64,000 bases of DNA, taken from Deinococcus deserti VCD115 (GTDB lineage Bacteria; Deinococcota; Deinococci; Deinococcales; Deinococcaceae). The notes beneath the pieces are model-generated. The model saw nothing but the letters and a program-made list of their open reading frames with translations, made no database searches and was not told the origin of the DNA. The DNA is taken from contig NC_012529.1 of assembly GCF_000020685.1 (NCBI RefSeq), positions 186,001-250,000 of the forward strand, given 5' to 3'. Below are positions 25,717 to 35,555 of this stretch, one piece after another; position 1 is the stretch's first letter, and each line of letters opens with the position of its first letter. Both the position numbers and the translations under genes were made by a program.

Positions 25717-27123
25717 TCAGTCTCCTGAGGAACGGGTGGCTGCTGGCGTAGCGCCTGGCAGACCAGGTGCCGTGTTCGCCTCGTTGTAGTGGAACTTGGG
25801 GTCTACCGGGCGGATCAGCAGGTTGCAGATAAAGCCCACCACCAGCAGACCCACCATGATCAGCATGGTGAGGTTGTAGGCCTCGGCCGGCGGCACGCCC
25901 GCATCAATCTGTGACTGGCGCAGGCCGTTGACCAGGTAAGGACCGACGATAGCGGCAGCTGACCAAGCCAGCAGCAGACGGCCGTGAATGGCGCCCACAT
26001 TCATGGTGCCGAACATGTCGCGCAGGTAGGCAGGAATGGTCGCAAAGCCGCCACCGTACATGGTCAGGATGATGGCCGAAGCGATCACGAACAGCGTGAC
26101 GTTCCCCATGTTTCCGGTAATAGGAATCAGGAAGTACAGAATCGCGCCCAGCGAGAAGAAAATGGCGTAGGTGGTCTTGCGGCCGATGCGGTCAGACAGT
26201 GAGGACCAGAAGAAACGCCCCCCCATGTTGAACAGGCTCAGCAGACCCACGAATCCAGCTGCGGCAGCAGCACTCACGGCAGTGCGCCCTCCGGTGGTGT
26301 CGGAGAACATCTCCTGGATCATGACTGACGCCTGCCCCAGAATTCCGATGCCAGCCGTGACATTCAGGAACAGCACGGCGAACAGCAGCCAGAACTGCGG
26401 CGTGCGCATGGCCGTATCGACTGCCACGTTGGCGCGGGTGATCATCCCGTGGCCCGGTGCATTGGTGCTATTTACGTCGTAGCCAGCAGGTGCCCAGCCG
26501 GGTCGTGGCACGCGAATGGTGAAGGCTCCGAACATCATGAACACGAAGTAGACCAGTCCAAGCACCACGAAGGTCTGCGTGATGCCGTTCGCTGGAACGC
26601 CACCACCGAAATTGTTCATCATGATGACCGACAGGGGCGAAGCGATCATGGCGCCGCCGCCAAAGCCCATGATGGCCATTCCGGTTGCGACGCCCGGACG
26701 GTCGGGGAACCACTTGATCAGTGTCGAGACCGGAGAGATATAGCCCAGTCCCAGCCCGATGCCGCCAAGAACCCCGTTCCCCAGGTAAATGAGCCACAGC
26801 TGCTTGGTGGCAACGCCCAGGGCGGCGACCAGAAATCCACCGCCGAAGAAGAGGGCGGCGGTGAACATGGTGCGCCGCGGCCCGACGCGCTCGACCCACT
26901 TCCCGAAGATGGCGGCCGAAGCCCCCAGCATGGCCAGTGCAATCTGGAAAATGACTCCCAGCGCCAGCAGACTCCAGCCACCATGATCTGCCAGGGGCTT
27001 GTTGAACACGCTGTAGGCATAAATCTGTCCGATGGACAGGTGCAGGGCGAGTGCGGCAGGGGGCACCAGCCAGCGGTTGTATCCGGGCGGCGCGACACTG
27101 TGTTCACGATCTAAAAAGGACAT
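25717..27123 (-). CDS. MFS antiporter of the oxalate/formate (OFA) family
   Basis: 468 residues, 12 membrane helices. OFA features are RWLVPPAALALHLSIGQIYAYSVF in helix 1, GKWVERVGPRRTMF as motif A, GLGLGYISPVSTLIKWFPDR in the middle and GRFFWSSLSDRIGRK in the second half. It probably exchanges formate or a related small carboxylate across the inner membrane, which fits the formate dehydrogenase genes upstream in the operon. AGGAGG lies 7 bases before the ATG. Confidence 0.88.
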   Translation of the reverse strand: MSFLDREHSVAPPGYNRWLVPPAALALHLSIGQIYAYSVFNKPLADHGGWSLLALGVIFQIALAMLGASAAIFGKWVERVGPRRTMFTAALFFGGGFLVAALGVATKQLWLIYLGNGVLGGIGLGLGYISPVSTLIKWFPDRPGVATGMAIMGFGGGAMIASPLSVIMMNNFGGGVPANGITQTFVVLGLVYFVFMMFGAFTIRVPRPGWAPAGYDVNSTNAPGHGMITRANVAVDTAMRTPQFWLLFAVLFLNVTAGIGILGQASVMIQEMFSDTTGGRTAVSAAAAAGFVGLLSLFNMGGRFFWSSLSDRIGRKTTYAIFFSLGAILYFLIPITGNMGNVTLFVIASAIILTMYGGGFATIPAYLRDMFGTMNVGAIHGRLLLAWSAAAIVGPYLVNGLRQSQIDAGVPPAEAYNLTMLIMVGLLVVGFICNLLIRPVDPKFHYNEANTAPGLPGATPAATRSSGD

Positions 27124-27175
27124 GCAGAAACCTCCTGAAAAAGGGCGGGGGAAGGATAAGCACCAGCAGGAACTG

Positions 27176-28033
27176 TCAGGCCGGAGAATCCAGGGCCCGG
27201 CCGCCTGAATTCACCCGTTCTGGGACGCTGTACAGATTGAAGCGTTCACCACGGACAAAGCCTGCCAGGGTAATACCAAAGCTCTCGGCCACCTCAATGG
27301 CCAGACTGGTCGGGGCCGACACGGCGCAGACGACCGGCACACCGGCCAGCGCAGCTTTCTGCACGATTTCGAAGCCCGCGCGGCTGCTGACCGCCAGAAG
27401 GTGGTCCGTCAGAGGCAGCAGATCCTGGGCCAGCGCCCAGCCGATCAGCTTGTCTACCGCATTGTGCCGGCCGACGTCTTCACGCACTGCCAGACACTCG
27501 CCGTCAGCCGTGAACAGCCCGGCGGCGTGAATCCCCCCAGTCGCCGCGAACAGGGGTTGTTCGCGGCGCAGTTGAGCTGGAAGGTTGCCAATAACTTCGG
27601 CAGCAAGTGGCGGCCGTGTCCAGAGGGCTGGAGTAGCGCGTACCGCCAGTCGCTCGATGCTGCCTGTGCCGCACACACCACATGCACTGCTGGTAAAGGT
27701 ATGGCGCGACAGGCTGCGCATGGCCGCAAACCCCGAGCGCAGTTCCACCCGCAGCACATTGGGCGCCTCTACACCGCCCTCCTGCCAGCGGGACAGGCTC
27801 AGTATCTCTGCAGTGTTCCGGATGGCGCCCTCGGCGTACAGGAAGCCCATGGCCAGCTCGTGGTCAGCCCCAGGAGTCCTCATGGTCACGGCCACGGTCT
27901 GTTCCTCGCCACCGTGGACCAGACGGATCTCCAGAGGTTCTTCGACCACCACCTGATCGGTGGCCGAAGTCAACTGGCCTGCCAGGTACTTCAGGACAGG
28001 ACGCTCGGCTGGTGGCTCTGGCAGCACGGCCAC
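27176..28033 (-). CDS. fdhD: Formate dehydrogenase sulfurtransferase FdhD
   Basis: 285 residues. It carries the conserved Cys pair in SSACGVCGTGS (Cys118 and Cys121), EEPLEIRL near the N-terminus, DVGRHNAVDKLIGWAL and the closing SRAGFEIVQKAALAG motif. FdhD passes sulfur from a cysteine desulfurase to the molybdenum cofactor of formate dehydrogenase. It starts with GTG immediately after the DUF1641 stop codon, so expression is coupled. Confidence 0.95.
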   Translation of the reverse strand: MAVLPEPPAERPVLKYLAGQLTSATDQVVVEEPLEIRLVHGGEEQTVAVTMRTPGADHELAMGFLYAEGAIRNTAEILSLSRWQEGGVEAPNVLRVELRSGFAAMRSLSRHTFTSSACGVCGTGSIERLAVRATPALWTRPPLAAEVIGNLPAQLRREQPLFAATGGIHAAGLFTADGECLAVREDVGRHNAVDKLIGWALAQDLLPLTDHLLAVSSRAGFEIVQKAALAGVPVVCAVSAPTSLAIEVAESFGITLAGFVRGERFNLYSVPERVNSGGRALDSPA

Positions 28034-28534
28034 TCAGGAATGCGGGCCGTGAGGAGCCCCAGCTTCGGAGCTGCGTTCGCGCAGACTCTTGCCAAATCCG
28101 CGCAGGACGCCCACCAGCGCGCCCAGGGCCAGACCAACGTCCGGGTCACGGGCCAGCGACACCAGCTCACCAATGCCAGCGCGTTCTCCAGCCTGCACCC
28201 GCCGGGCACCTTCCTTGATGCCGTCGGACAGGGCCCCGGTCACGCTGGTCAGGGCTTCGGGTTCCACGCTGCCCAGTACCTTGACCAGTTCCAGCAGGTT
28301 GCGCACCGCCCGCACGCTGCCGGGTTCGTTCAGAATTTCCAGGCCATGAACCGACAGGCCCTGGCCGCCCTGGACGACCCTGACCAGGGTGTGCAGGATC
28401 TTATGCTCGTGCAGTTCGCGCAGCAGTTCCAGTGCTTCGGCCAGCGCGTCGGCACTTTCAGCCGTGCTGGCCGCAACCCGGTCATGAGGCGTGGGTTGAA
28501 GCACACGAGGGTCAAATTCGACGGGCCTGGCCAT
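28034..28534 (-). CDS. DUF1641 protein, formate dehydrogenase partner
   Basis: 166 residues, alpha-helical, with LLRELHEHKILHTLVRVV, LGSVEPEALTSVTGALSDG and GALVGVLRGFGKSL. DUF1641 proteins accompany cytoplasmic FdhF-type formate dehydrogenases (the YrhD/YjgD position in Bacillus). Its ATG overlaps the fdhF stop codon by one base pair unit (shared A at 28534). Probably a small subunit or chaperone of the enzyme; the exact role is not established. Confidence 0.88.
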   Translation of the reverse strand: MARPVEFDPRVLQPTPHDRVAASTAESADALAEALELLRELHEHKILHTLVRVVQGGQGLSVHGLEILNEPGSVRAVRNLLELVKVLGSVEPEALTSVTGALSDGIKEGARRVQAGERAGIGELVSLARDPDVGLALGALVGVLRGFGKSLRERSSEAGAPHGPHS

Positions 28535-31533
28535 CAGTCATCTCCTCCCACCATGTCTGGTGCGGTTTTCTGGGCAACCACGGCCCGGTCGGGCTGCGTG
28601 CCTGGGAACAGGTAGTCGCTGCGCAACCATTTGCGCTCGACCTCGACCCCACGCTGCGGGGTCGGCTTGCCGTAGCGGTGATTGCTGCGCGGCAGGGGAT
28701 GATCGCCCATTTCCGGCAGAATCTCCATGCGCACAGCAGTGTCCTTGTAGGCTGGAGTGTGAGTACTCAGGTCGGTGTGGCTGCCGGTCAGCCGGTTGAC
28801 CGCCTGATGCGCGTCCTGGGTGTTCATAGGCATGTACAACTGTTTGCCCTGAACCCGGCTGGTGACGACCACAGGCACACGAATCGCGCCGTGCCGCGAC
28901 ACCAGGCGCACGAACCGGCCGCTTTCGAGACCGCGCTCGGCAGCGAGTTCTGGCGAGACCTCGACAAAAGTACCGGGTACCTTGCTCGAAACCCCAGGCG
29001 ACTTGAAAGTCATGTTGCCTTCGTGGAAGTGCTCCAGCATGCGCCCGTTGTTGAAGTGCAGATCGTACTCCGCAGTGGCCACCTCAAGCGGCGGAATAAA
29101 CTCTGCCGGGTACAGACGCGCCTTGCCGTCCGGGAACGGAAAGCCCTCGGTGAACAGCAGAGGCGTGTCGCTGCCGTCGGGAAGAACTGGCCACTGCAGG
29201 GACTTGAAGCCTTCAAGGCGCTCGTAATTCACCCCGGCGTACAGCGGTACGAGGCTGGCGATTTCATCCATGATCTCGCTGGGGTGGCGGTAGTTCCAGT
29301 CCGCGCCCAGGGCATTGGCCACCATCTGGATGATTTCCCAGTCGGGCTTGCTGTCGCCCAGGGGATCAAGCGCCTTGTACAGACGCTGGATGCGGCGCTC
29401 GGTGTTGGTGAAGGTGCCGTCCTTCTCCAGGCTGGGGCTGGCGGGCAGCACCACGTCGGCGAACTGAGCCGTGCGCGTGAAGAAGATGTCCTGCACCACG
29501 AAGAAGTCCAGTTTCTCGAAGGCCTCGTCCACGTAGTTGACGTTGGAGTCCACAATGGCCATTTCCTCGCCCTTGAGGTACATCACGCGCAGGGTGCCGT
29601 CGTGAACGGCGTGCACCATTTCGTGGTTGTCCAGACCCTTGGTGGTCGGAAGCGGCGCGCCCCACTTCGCTTCGAATTTTGCACGGACCTCGGGATCGTC
29701 GACCTTCTGGTAGCCGCCGACGAACGCAGGCATCGCGCCCATGTCCGAAGCGCCCTGCACATTGTTGTGGCCGCGCAGTGGGTAGGAACCGGCGCCGGGG
29801 CGCATGTAGTTGCCGGTGACCAGCAGCAGGTTGCTGATGGCGGTGGAGGTTTCACTGCCGCCGCACTGCTGGGTCACGCCCATGGCCCACATGATGCAGG
29901 TGCCGTCGGCCTGCACGATTTCCTGGGCGATCTGCCGCAGGGTGGCTTCCGGAATGCCGGTGACCTCCTCGGCGTAGGCCAGCGTGTAGCGTTCGATGCT
30001 CTGACGGTACTCGTCGAGATCATTGACCCACTGGCTGATGAAGGCCTTGTCTTCCAGGCCCTCGTCCAGAATGAACTTCGTGACTGCCGTGAGCCACACG
30101 AAGTCGGTGGCGGGCTTGGGCTGCACGAACAGGTCAGCGCGCTGGGCCATCTCGTGCTCGCGCAGGTCAGCGACGATCAGGCGTTGACCGCGCAGCTTGT
30201 GGGCACGTTTGACGCGGGTGGCCAGAACCGGGTGTGACTCGGCGGTGTTGGTGCCGATTCCGATCACCAGACCAGCCTGCTCCAGATCAGTGATGCTGCC
30301 GCTGTCACCGCCGTAGCCGACAGTGCGCCACAATCCCATGGTGGCCGGCGACTGGCAGTAACGCGAGCAGTTGTCCACGTTGTTGGTCCCGATCACGGCG
30401 CGGGCCAGTTTCTGCATCAGCCATGAATCCTCGTTGGTGCACTTCGAGGAAGCGATGAAGGCCAGGGCGTCAGGTCCGTACTTCTCCCGGGTCTCGGTGA
30501 ACTTGCGGGCAATCAGGGAGAGGGCCTCTTCCCAGCTGGCTGGCCGGAACCGGTCACCTTCACGGATCAGCGGCGTGGTAAGGCGCTCGTCGCTGTTGAT
30601 GTGATCCCACGAGAACTTGCCTTTGATGCAGGTGGACACGCCATTGGCCGGGCCGTGCGTCGGCTCGATCTTGAGGATGTGGCGCTCCTTGGTCCAGACC
30701 TCGAAGCTGCAGCCCACGCCGCAATACGTGCAGACCGTCTTGGTGCGCTCGATGCTCTGGTCGCGTATTGCTGCCTCGGTGTCGGACAGGGTCAGGATCG
30801 GTCCGTAGCCGATGCTGGGTTCGGCGGCTTTCACGAAGTCCACGGCCTGCTGAAACACCGGCAGGGGCATATCCGTCATCAGCCCAGCCTCGCCCAGCAT
30901 GGAGGTTTCCATCAGGGCATTACAGGGGCACACTGTCACGCAGTGACCGCAGCTTACACAGCTCGACTCGTTGATCGGCCGCCCGCCGTCCCACAGCACC
31001 CTGGGATGCGGATCTTCCCAGTTGATGGTGAGGGTCTCGTTGACCTGCAGGTTCTGGCAGGCCTCAACGCAGCGGCCGCACAGAATGCACTGATCCGGAT
31101 CGTACCGGTAAAACGGGTTGGTTTCGTCTTTCAGGTACGGCTTGGGATGGTAGGGCGTGACCTGATGCTGCACCTTCATCAGGGCAGTTGTGTTGTGCAC
31201 AACGCAATTGCCGTTGTTGTTGTCGCAGACCGTGCAGTACAATAGGTGGTTGCCCAGGATCTTGTCGAAGGCCGTTGCACGTGCCTGCCGGGCTTCCGTC
31301 GTCTCGGTGGATACCCGCATGCCAGCAGTCACCTTCGTGCCGCAGGCACGGGTCAACTCACCGTTCACGTTAATGATGCAGGTATCGCAGGTCTGGATCG
31401 GCCCCAGCTGAGGGTGATAACAGACCTGAGGCAGCTCGACGCCTGAACGGTTCAGGACATCGATCAAGGGTTCGCCGGCACGGGCGGCGTATGGGGTTGA
31501 GTTAATAAGTACTTCGGTATCAGACGATTTCAA
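28534..31533 (-). CDS. Molybdenum formate dehydrogenase, alpha subunit
   Basis: 999 residues. In order: a [2Fe-2S] ferredoxin-like domain (CDTCIINV), a NuoG-type Cys/His region (YCTVCDNNNGNC), two [4Fe-4S] motifs (CILCGRCVEACQ and CVSCGHCVTVCPCNA), the Mo/W-bis-MGD domain with its own cluster (CTYCGVGC) and the active-site Cys region NCSRYCQSP (about residues 386-391) with Cys where some enzymes have selenocysteine, and a C-terminal dinucleotide-binding domain. No Tat signal is present, so it is cytoplasmic, like Bacillus YrhE/YjgC. It starts with TTG; GGGAGG lies 6 bases upstream. It oxidises formate to CO2; the electron acceptor is not evident from the window. Confidence 0.93.
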   Translation of the reverse strand: MKSSDTEVLINSTPYAARAGEPLIDVLNRSGVELPQVCYHPQLGPIQTCDTCIINVNGELTRACGTKVTAGMRVSTETTEARQARATAFDKILGNHLLYCTVCDNNNGNCVVHNTTALMKVQHQVTPYHPKPYLKDETNPFYRYDPDQCILCGRCVEACQNLQVNETLTINWEDPHPRVLWDGGRPINESSCVSCGHCVTVCPCNALMETSMLGEAGLMTDMPLPVFQQAVDFVKAAEPSIGYGPILTLSDTEAAIRDQSIERTKTVCTYCGVGCSFEVWTKERHILKIEPTHGPANGVSTCIKGKFSWDHINSDERLTTPLIREGDRFRPASWEEALSLIARKFTETREKYGPDALAFIASSKCTNEDSWLMQKLARAVIGTNNVDNCSRYCQSPATMGLWRTVGYGGDSGSITDLEQAGLVIGIGTNTAESHPVLATRVKRAHKLRGQRLIVADLREHEMAQRADLFVQPKPATDFVWLTAVTKFILDEGLEDKAFISQWVNDLDEYRQSIERYTLAYAEEVTGIPEATLRQIAQEIVQADGTCIMWAMGVTQQCGGSETSTAISNLLLVTGNYMRPGAGSYPLRGHNNVQGASDMGAMPAFVGGYQKVDDPEVRAKFEAKWGAPLPTTKGLDNHEMVHAVHDGTLRVMYLKGEEMAIVDSNVNYVDEAFEKLDFFVVQDIFFTRTAQFADVVLPASPSLEKDGTFTNTERRIQRLYKALDPLGDSKPDWEIIQMVANALGADWNYRHPSEIMDEIASLVPLYAGVNYERLEGFKSLQWPVLPDGSDTPLLFTEGFPFPDGKARLYPAEFIPPLEVATAEYDLHFNNGRMLEHFHEGNMTFKSPGVSSKVPGTFVEVSPELAAERGLESGRFVRLVSRHGAIRVPVVVTSRVQGKQLYMPMNTQDAHQAVNRLTGSHTDLSTHTPAYKDTAVRMEILPEMGDHPLPRSNHRYGKPTPQRGVEVERKWLRSDYLFPGTQPDRAVVAQKTAPDMVGGDD

Positions 31534-31730
31534 AGCCAGCCTCCCGGAACGCGTTGTTTTGTGGAGCCAGTCTAAGCGACTGTCTCCATGTCAAACGAAA
31601 AGCGTACCCCGTAAGTTACATCGTTTCTTTAAGGAACTGCACTTGGGGGTCGGGCTGACAATTCGAACGGTCATCCGATCGCCAAAGTAGGCTCGAAGGC
31701 GCGGTAAAACCTTGCGCCTGGGAGGCTGTG

Positions 31731-32123
31731 ATGGAACGTGACGACATGCAGGTGCGCGAGCAACAGGGGCCGACACACGATGGGCCTCTGAAAAAGCCCG
31801 AATCTCCCGACACTGAAGCTGTACAGGAGCATCATGACGAAGGCAGCGGACCCTTTGGCGCCGACATGCAACACATGAAAGGCGGAACCCGCAATTCCGA
31901 CCCTCAACACGAGGGCAGCCCGTACAGCACCGGCACCAACAGCACCACTGGAGCCAGCACCTCGACCGCCGATCCACGCAGCTCTTTTGCCCCAGAACGG
32001 ACTGCGCCCGGAATCACAGAGGAAGGTGTGCATCAGAGTGACACCTCAAAGCCCGGCAGGACGCAGGACCCGTCTGGACCCCCGTCGGCCGGTGAACATC
32101 CAGACATCCGTTGGGATAAATAA
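31731..32123 (+). CDS. Hydrophilic, probably disordered protein
   Basis: 130 residues rich in Gly, Ser, Thr, Pro, His, Asp and Glu (for example GTNSTTGASTSTADPRSS), with no hydrophobic core and the tail HPDIRWDK. GGGAGG lies 5 bases before the ATG. Such proteins accompany desiccation tolerance in some bacteria, but no LEA-type repeat is visible here and no family is recognised. It is divergent from the formate operon. Confidence 0.65.
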   Translation: MERDDMQVREQQGPTHDGPLKKPESPDTEAVQEHHDEGSGPFGADMQHMKGGTRNSDPQHEGSPYSTGTNSTTGASTSTADPRSSFAPERTAPGITEEGVHQSDTSKPGRTQDPSGPPSAGEHPDIRWDK

Positions 32124-32313
32124 GGCTGGCAGGGAACAGTCTGTAAGCGGCTTTCTACGTCGGACGCAGGGGAAGAAGGCTTACATGGTGAGTTCTTCTC
32201 GGGTACGCCCGCACTGTGGCTACCAGCAGCACCGAAGTGACTCACGGAACCCGGGCGCACGCCTACATATCAATTTTCTGGTCTAAGAGCTGACGTTTGT
32301 GCCATGCGGAAGT

Positions 32314-33297
32314 TCAGGGATGCGTACTTCCCGTGCCTGTGCCGGGAGTGGCCCGCAAGATCACCGCGTCGCCCGAGAGGCTATATGCACCCAGTGCGGC
32401 CGGAATCACGACCGTGTCGTACGGCTGCAAGATCAGTTGTTCGACCGATGTGGAAAGTGTGGCTCTGCCCTGGATCACCGTCAACACATGCAGCTGGTCT
32501 TTCCCGGTGTCAGCCTGGATCGCCTGCCCACTGGCGCGGACCTGTTCGAGAGTGAAGTACTCGCACCGGGTAAGCAGGTGAACCCCAGGCTCCTGAGACG
32601 GCGGCGCGGGTGCCCGCTCTGCCAGCCCCACACCAGCCACCTGGGCACTCTCGTGAAGATGCAGGGCCCGGCCGGCACTCGCGGGGCGGTCCCAGTCGTA
32701 CACCCGGTAGGTCGTGTCGCTGGTCTGCTGCACTTCATAGATCAGCAGCCCGGGTCCCAGCGCATGCACTGTTCCGGCGCGGACCAGAAAGGTATCGCCC
32801 TTTGCCACGTCCTCGCGGTGCAGCAGTGAAGACACGTCCTGACTGAGGATCGCCTCACGCAACGTGGACGGGGACAGACCAGGATCAACCCCACCGATCA
32901 GCTGGGCGCCGGGCTCAGCGTCCAGAACGTGCCACGCCTCGGTCTTCCCGTTCTCGTCCGGTCCCACCAGCTCCCGGGCCTGTTCATCGTTGGGATGCAC
33001 CTGGACGCTCAGCCAGTCCTGGCAGTCAAGCAGCTTGATCAAAAGCGGAAACCGGCCGGCTGGCGCCTCGCTGCCCAGCATCTCCCGCGGATACTGGGCA
33101 GCAAGCATGGCCAGACTCCTGCCGCTGACAGGACCGCCCTGCACCTCCAGGTCCTCATGAACCAGCCACGCTTCACCTATGGGCGGGCCCTGGACGGCCT
33201 GATTCAGCCGCTGTCCGCCCCAGACGCGCTCTTTGAGTACCGGCTGAAGACGAAGTGGGACAGTCAGGACAGGGACAGAATCGGCTCCGCTGGACAT
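32314..33297 (-). CDS. manA: Mannose-6-phosphate isomerase, class I
   Basis: 327 residues. Zinc-site and catalytic motifs are QVHPNDEQAR, KTEAWHVLDAEPGA, FLVRAGTVHALG and YEVQQTSDTTYRVYDWDR, the pattern of the short Bacillus-type enzyme. It interconverts fructose-6-phosphate and mannose-6-phosphate, supplying mannose for glycoconjugates. It is a single gene; the convergent disordered-protein gene ends 190 bases away. Confidence 0.94.
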   Translation of the reverse strand: MSSGADSVPVLTVPLRLQPVLKERVWGGQRLNQAVQGPPIGEAWLVHEDLEVQGGPVSGRSLAMLAAQYPREMLGSEAPAGRFPLLIKLLDCQDWLSVQVHPNDEQARELVGPDENGKTEAWHVLDAEPGAQLIGGVDPGLSPSTLREAILSQDVSSLLHREDVAKGDTFLVRAGTVHALGPGLLIYEVQQTSDTTYRVYDWDRPASAGRALHLHESAQVAGVGLAERAPAPPSQEPGVHLLTRCEYFTLEQVRASGQAIQADTGKDQLHVLTVIQGRATLSTSVEQLILQPYDTVVIPAALGAYSLSGDAVILRATPGTGTGSTHP

Positions 33298-33543
33298 GTC
33301 CTACACACTACCCCCAGGGATGGGCCCTTGCGATAAGGCTGCGCCGTGTCAGACATTTCGGTCTGTCTATATGTCGTGATTTTGAGCAGACCGCATCAGA
33401 ACCAGAAACACCCGAGTGGCAGGACCTCGGCAAACAATGCTCATCCAAGGTGTTCGAGCGGGTTGCCTGTAAGCAGTACAGCCGCCTCAACAGGTCATGG
33501 GCAGGCTGACCCAGGGGCTGGCCGTGTGTGTCTACACTGGTTC

Positions 33544-34578
33544 ATGACCACCACGGCACCTTCTCCCCGGTCGGCAACCACTGGAGCGACGTACCGCGTT
33601 ACCCCTGTCCAGAACCTGATGACAATCGCGCTGGCCTGGTGGCTGATCGTGGGCCTGTTTGTGGACGGCTGGGCCCACAATCAGCTGGGAGACCGCCTGG
33701 AAACGTTCTTTACGCCCTGGCATGCCCTGTTCTACTCAGGTTTTCTGGCTGTAGCCCTCTGGGTCATGTGGTTGGGCAGGCGTGGCTGGCAGGCAGGAAA
33801 CCGGGGAATGTCTGCACTTCCCCAGGGCTACGAACTGGCGGCAATGGGCGTGCCTGTGTTTGCCGTGGGTGGTCTGGGCGACATGCTCTGGCACACCGCG
33901 TTCGGAATCGAAGTGGGGATCGAAGCCCTGCTTTCCCCCACCCATCTGGTGCTGTTTGCCGGGGCCGCCTGCATTATCTCGGCGCCACTGGTCTCGGCCT
34001 GGCGCATGCCGACTGCCCGCACCGCGCCCCCGGGTGTGGTCTGGTCGGCGGTTCTGGCCGCCCTGGCGCTGCTCAGTCTGGTGTCCTTCATGCATATGTA
34101 TCTCTGGGGCCTGCTGGGGATGTCTTTTGGCGCCGGCCAGGGACGTGGAATGCTGGGCAGCGTACTGCTGACGGCTCTGATCATGACGGCGCCTGTCGTG
34201 CTGCTGCTGCGCCGCTTCCAGCTGCCGTTCGGATCCATCACAGTGATCTACGGCCTGAATACGGTACTGATGAGCCAGATGATGACCCCCGGCGAGTGGA
34301 GGGGGCCGCTGCTGCTCGTGCTGGCCGGGCTTGTAGCAGACGGCCTTCTGGTGGCCCTCAGGCCGTCACCTGCAAGGCCGTGGGCACTACGGACCTTTGC
34401 CTTTCTGTTGCCCCTGCTGGTGTGGGGGCCCTTCCTCGGAGGGGCGTCAGCCCTTGGCCTGAGCGACCTCAGTCTGGAACTGTGGCTGGGCGTCTCGATC
34501 ATGGCTGGACTGGGTGGGCTGGCCCTGAGTGTGTTGGTGGTCCCTCCCAGGCTTCCTGCAGAGGCAGAAAGTGGCTGA
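33544..34578 (+). CDS. Multi-pass membrane protein of unknown function
   Basis: 344 residues with about nine hydrophobic helices. Conserved-looking polar residues sit in helices: VDGWAHNQLGDRLETFFTPWH, GDMLWHTAFGIEVG, SPTHLVLFAG. Histidines within the helices suggest a metal or heme role but none is proven. TACACT lies 5 bases before the ATG and no Shine-Dalgarno is seen, which points to a leaderless transcript. An open frame further upstream (from 33346) has no start signal. Confidence 0.75.
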   Translation: MTTTAPSPRSATTGATYRVTPVQNLMTIALAWWLIVGLFVDGWAHNQLGDRLETFFTPWHALFYSGFLAVALWVMWLGRRGWQAGNRGMSALPQGYELAAMGVPVFAVGGLGDMLWHTAFGIEVGIEALLSPTHLVLFAGAACIISAPLVSAWRMPTARTAPPGVVWSAVLAALALLSLVSFMHMYLWGLLGMSFGAGQGRGMLGSVLLTALIMTAPVVLLLRRFQLPFGSITVIYGLNTVLMSQMMTPGEWRGPLLLVLAGLVADGLLVALRPSPARPWALRTFAFLLPLLVWGPFLGGASALGLSDLSLELWLGVSIMAGLGGLALSVLVVPPRLPAEAESG

Positions 34579-34668
34579 TCAGTAGGTCAGACACCTGTCT
34601 GCCTACCGCGCTGCTCAGGCCAGAGCCGCCTGGCCCCACTCCTGCGGCCCAGCTGAGTATCCTGATCT

Positions 34669-35010
34669 ATGGAACGCCCTGATGAGGTCAACGGCCTGAC
34701 GTTCAATGCTCAGCGGGACCATGATGGGTTCCGACATGTAGAGGCAGGTTTCCCCATGCCACTTCGGCCGGTGTTCGCACTGCTGGGCCAGGCGGACAGG
34801 TCTCCCGCGCATGAGGAGACAACCCGCTCTTCCCTGCTCAAACAGTTACGCGACCTCAAAACGACTGCGCCCGAAGCGTTCAGCAAGGAAACCAGCGGGT
34901 TCTTGACGACGGCCACTTTTATGACGAACGTCAGCCCGGAGGACGAGTACTTCAATCGGTTGCTGACCTTTCTGGTGGAGGCCTACCGGAAACACGCAAC
35001 GTCTGATTGA
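34669..35010 (+). CDS. Small hypothetical protein, leaderless
   Basis: 113 residues, soluble and mostly helical, ending EDEYFNRLLTFLVEAYRKHA. TATCCT lies 5 bases before the ATG with no Shine-Dalgarno, like the other leaderless-looking genes in the window. No family is recognised. Confidence 0.55.
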   Translation: MERPDEVNGLTFNAQRDHDGFRHVEAGFPMPLRPVFALLGQADRSPAHEETTRSSLLKQLRDLKTTAPEAFSKETSGFLTTATFMTNVSPEDEYFNRLLTFLVEAYRKHATSD

Positions 35011-35239
35011 CCCTGGAACAGGGCCGGAACCTGAGCTGGCCTCAACAGCTTCCGACTTTCTTCCGAAGGAACATTCCTGAACAGTACTGAGCAGCAGTGT
35101 CTCATGTGCCGCCAGACCATCTGCTCCCGCACCCCCTGGACCATCCGTTCCTCTCGTCTGCAAGAAGAAATCCAGCCTTCCAGGTATGTGGTCTTCAGCC
35201 ACACCTGATCAGAAGAGGGCCAGCCCGTCGAAAGGCGTG
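35011..35239. other. Upstream region of the cobalamin operon
   Basis: About 230 bases with no gene. The promoter of the riboswitch-controlled operon must lie here; no clear -35/-10 pair was found. Confidence 0.4.
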
Positions 35240-35385
35240 CTGCTCTGCTACCATGCCAGGACCTGGGAGCCTGCCATATGGGCAGGGACGCTACCGCGAC
35301 ATGGTGCGTCTGGGGAAGTCCGGTGAGATTCCGGCGCTGTCGCGCAACGGTATGCAGGCCCTGACCTGCGAGCCCGAATACCACC
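35240..35385 (+). promoter_or_regulatory. Cobalamin (B12) riboswitch
   Basis: The conserved core is present: GGGGAAGTCCGGTGAGATTC, then CCGGCGCTGTCGCGCAACGG, then GAGCCCGAATACCACCTG, which correspond to the GGGAA-CCGGTGnnAATCCGG, CNGTCCCGCNACTGT and B12-box segments of the family. It precedes the corrinoid-binding protein gene btuF. The 5' boundary is approximate. A hairpin follows at 35401-35419. Confidence 0.9.
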
Positions 35386-35400
35386 TGGGGACGTTTCTGA

Positions 35401-35419
35401 AGGCCGGACAATCCGGCCT
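35401..35419 (+). promoter_or_regulatory. Expression-platform hairpin of the B12 riboswitch
   Basis: AGGCCGGA-CAA-TCCGGCCT, a perfect 8-bp stem with a 3-base loop, 137 bases before the btuF ATG. There is no T-run after it, so control may be translational or Rho-dependent rather than by intrinsic termination. Confidence 0.6.
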
Positions 35420-35555
35420 GAAGGACACCTCTCGTCGTCAGAGGGCCGCATATTGAGGTTGCTTCCCTGCACCTGCTCTGGCCCTGGCTGGAGCGGGTTT
35501 TTCCTGTGCCCCCCCTCCGGTCTTTTCCACCGTGCACGCCGGAGTAGACCTGCTC

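Noticed and set aside
28432..30237. A 601-codon plus-strand frame across the formate dehydrogenase gene
   Set aside because: It is a shadow of fdhF, whose cofactor motifs are intact on the other strand.
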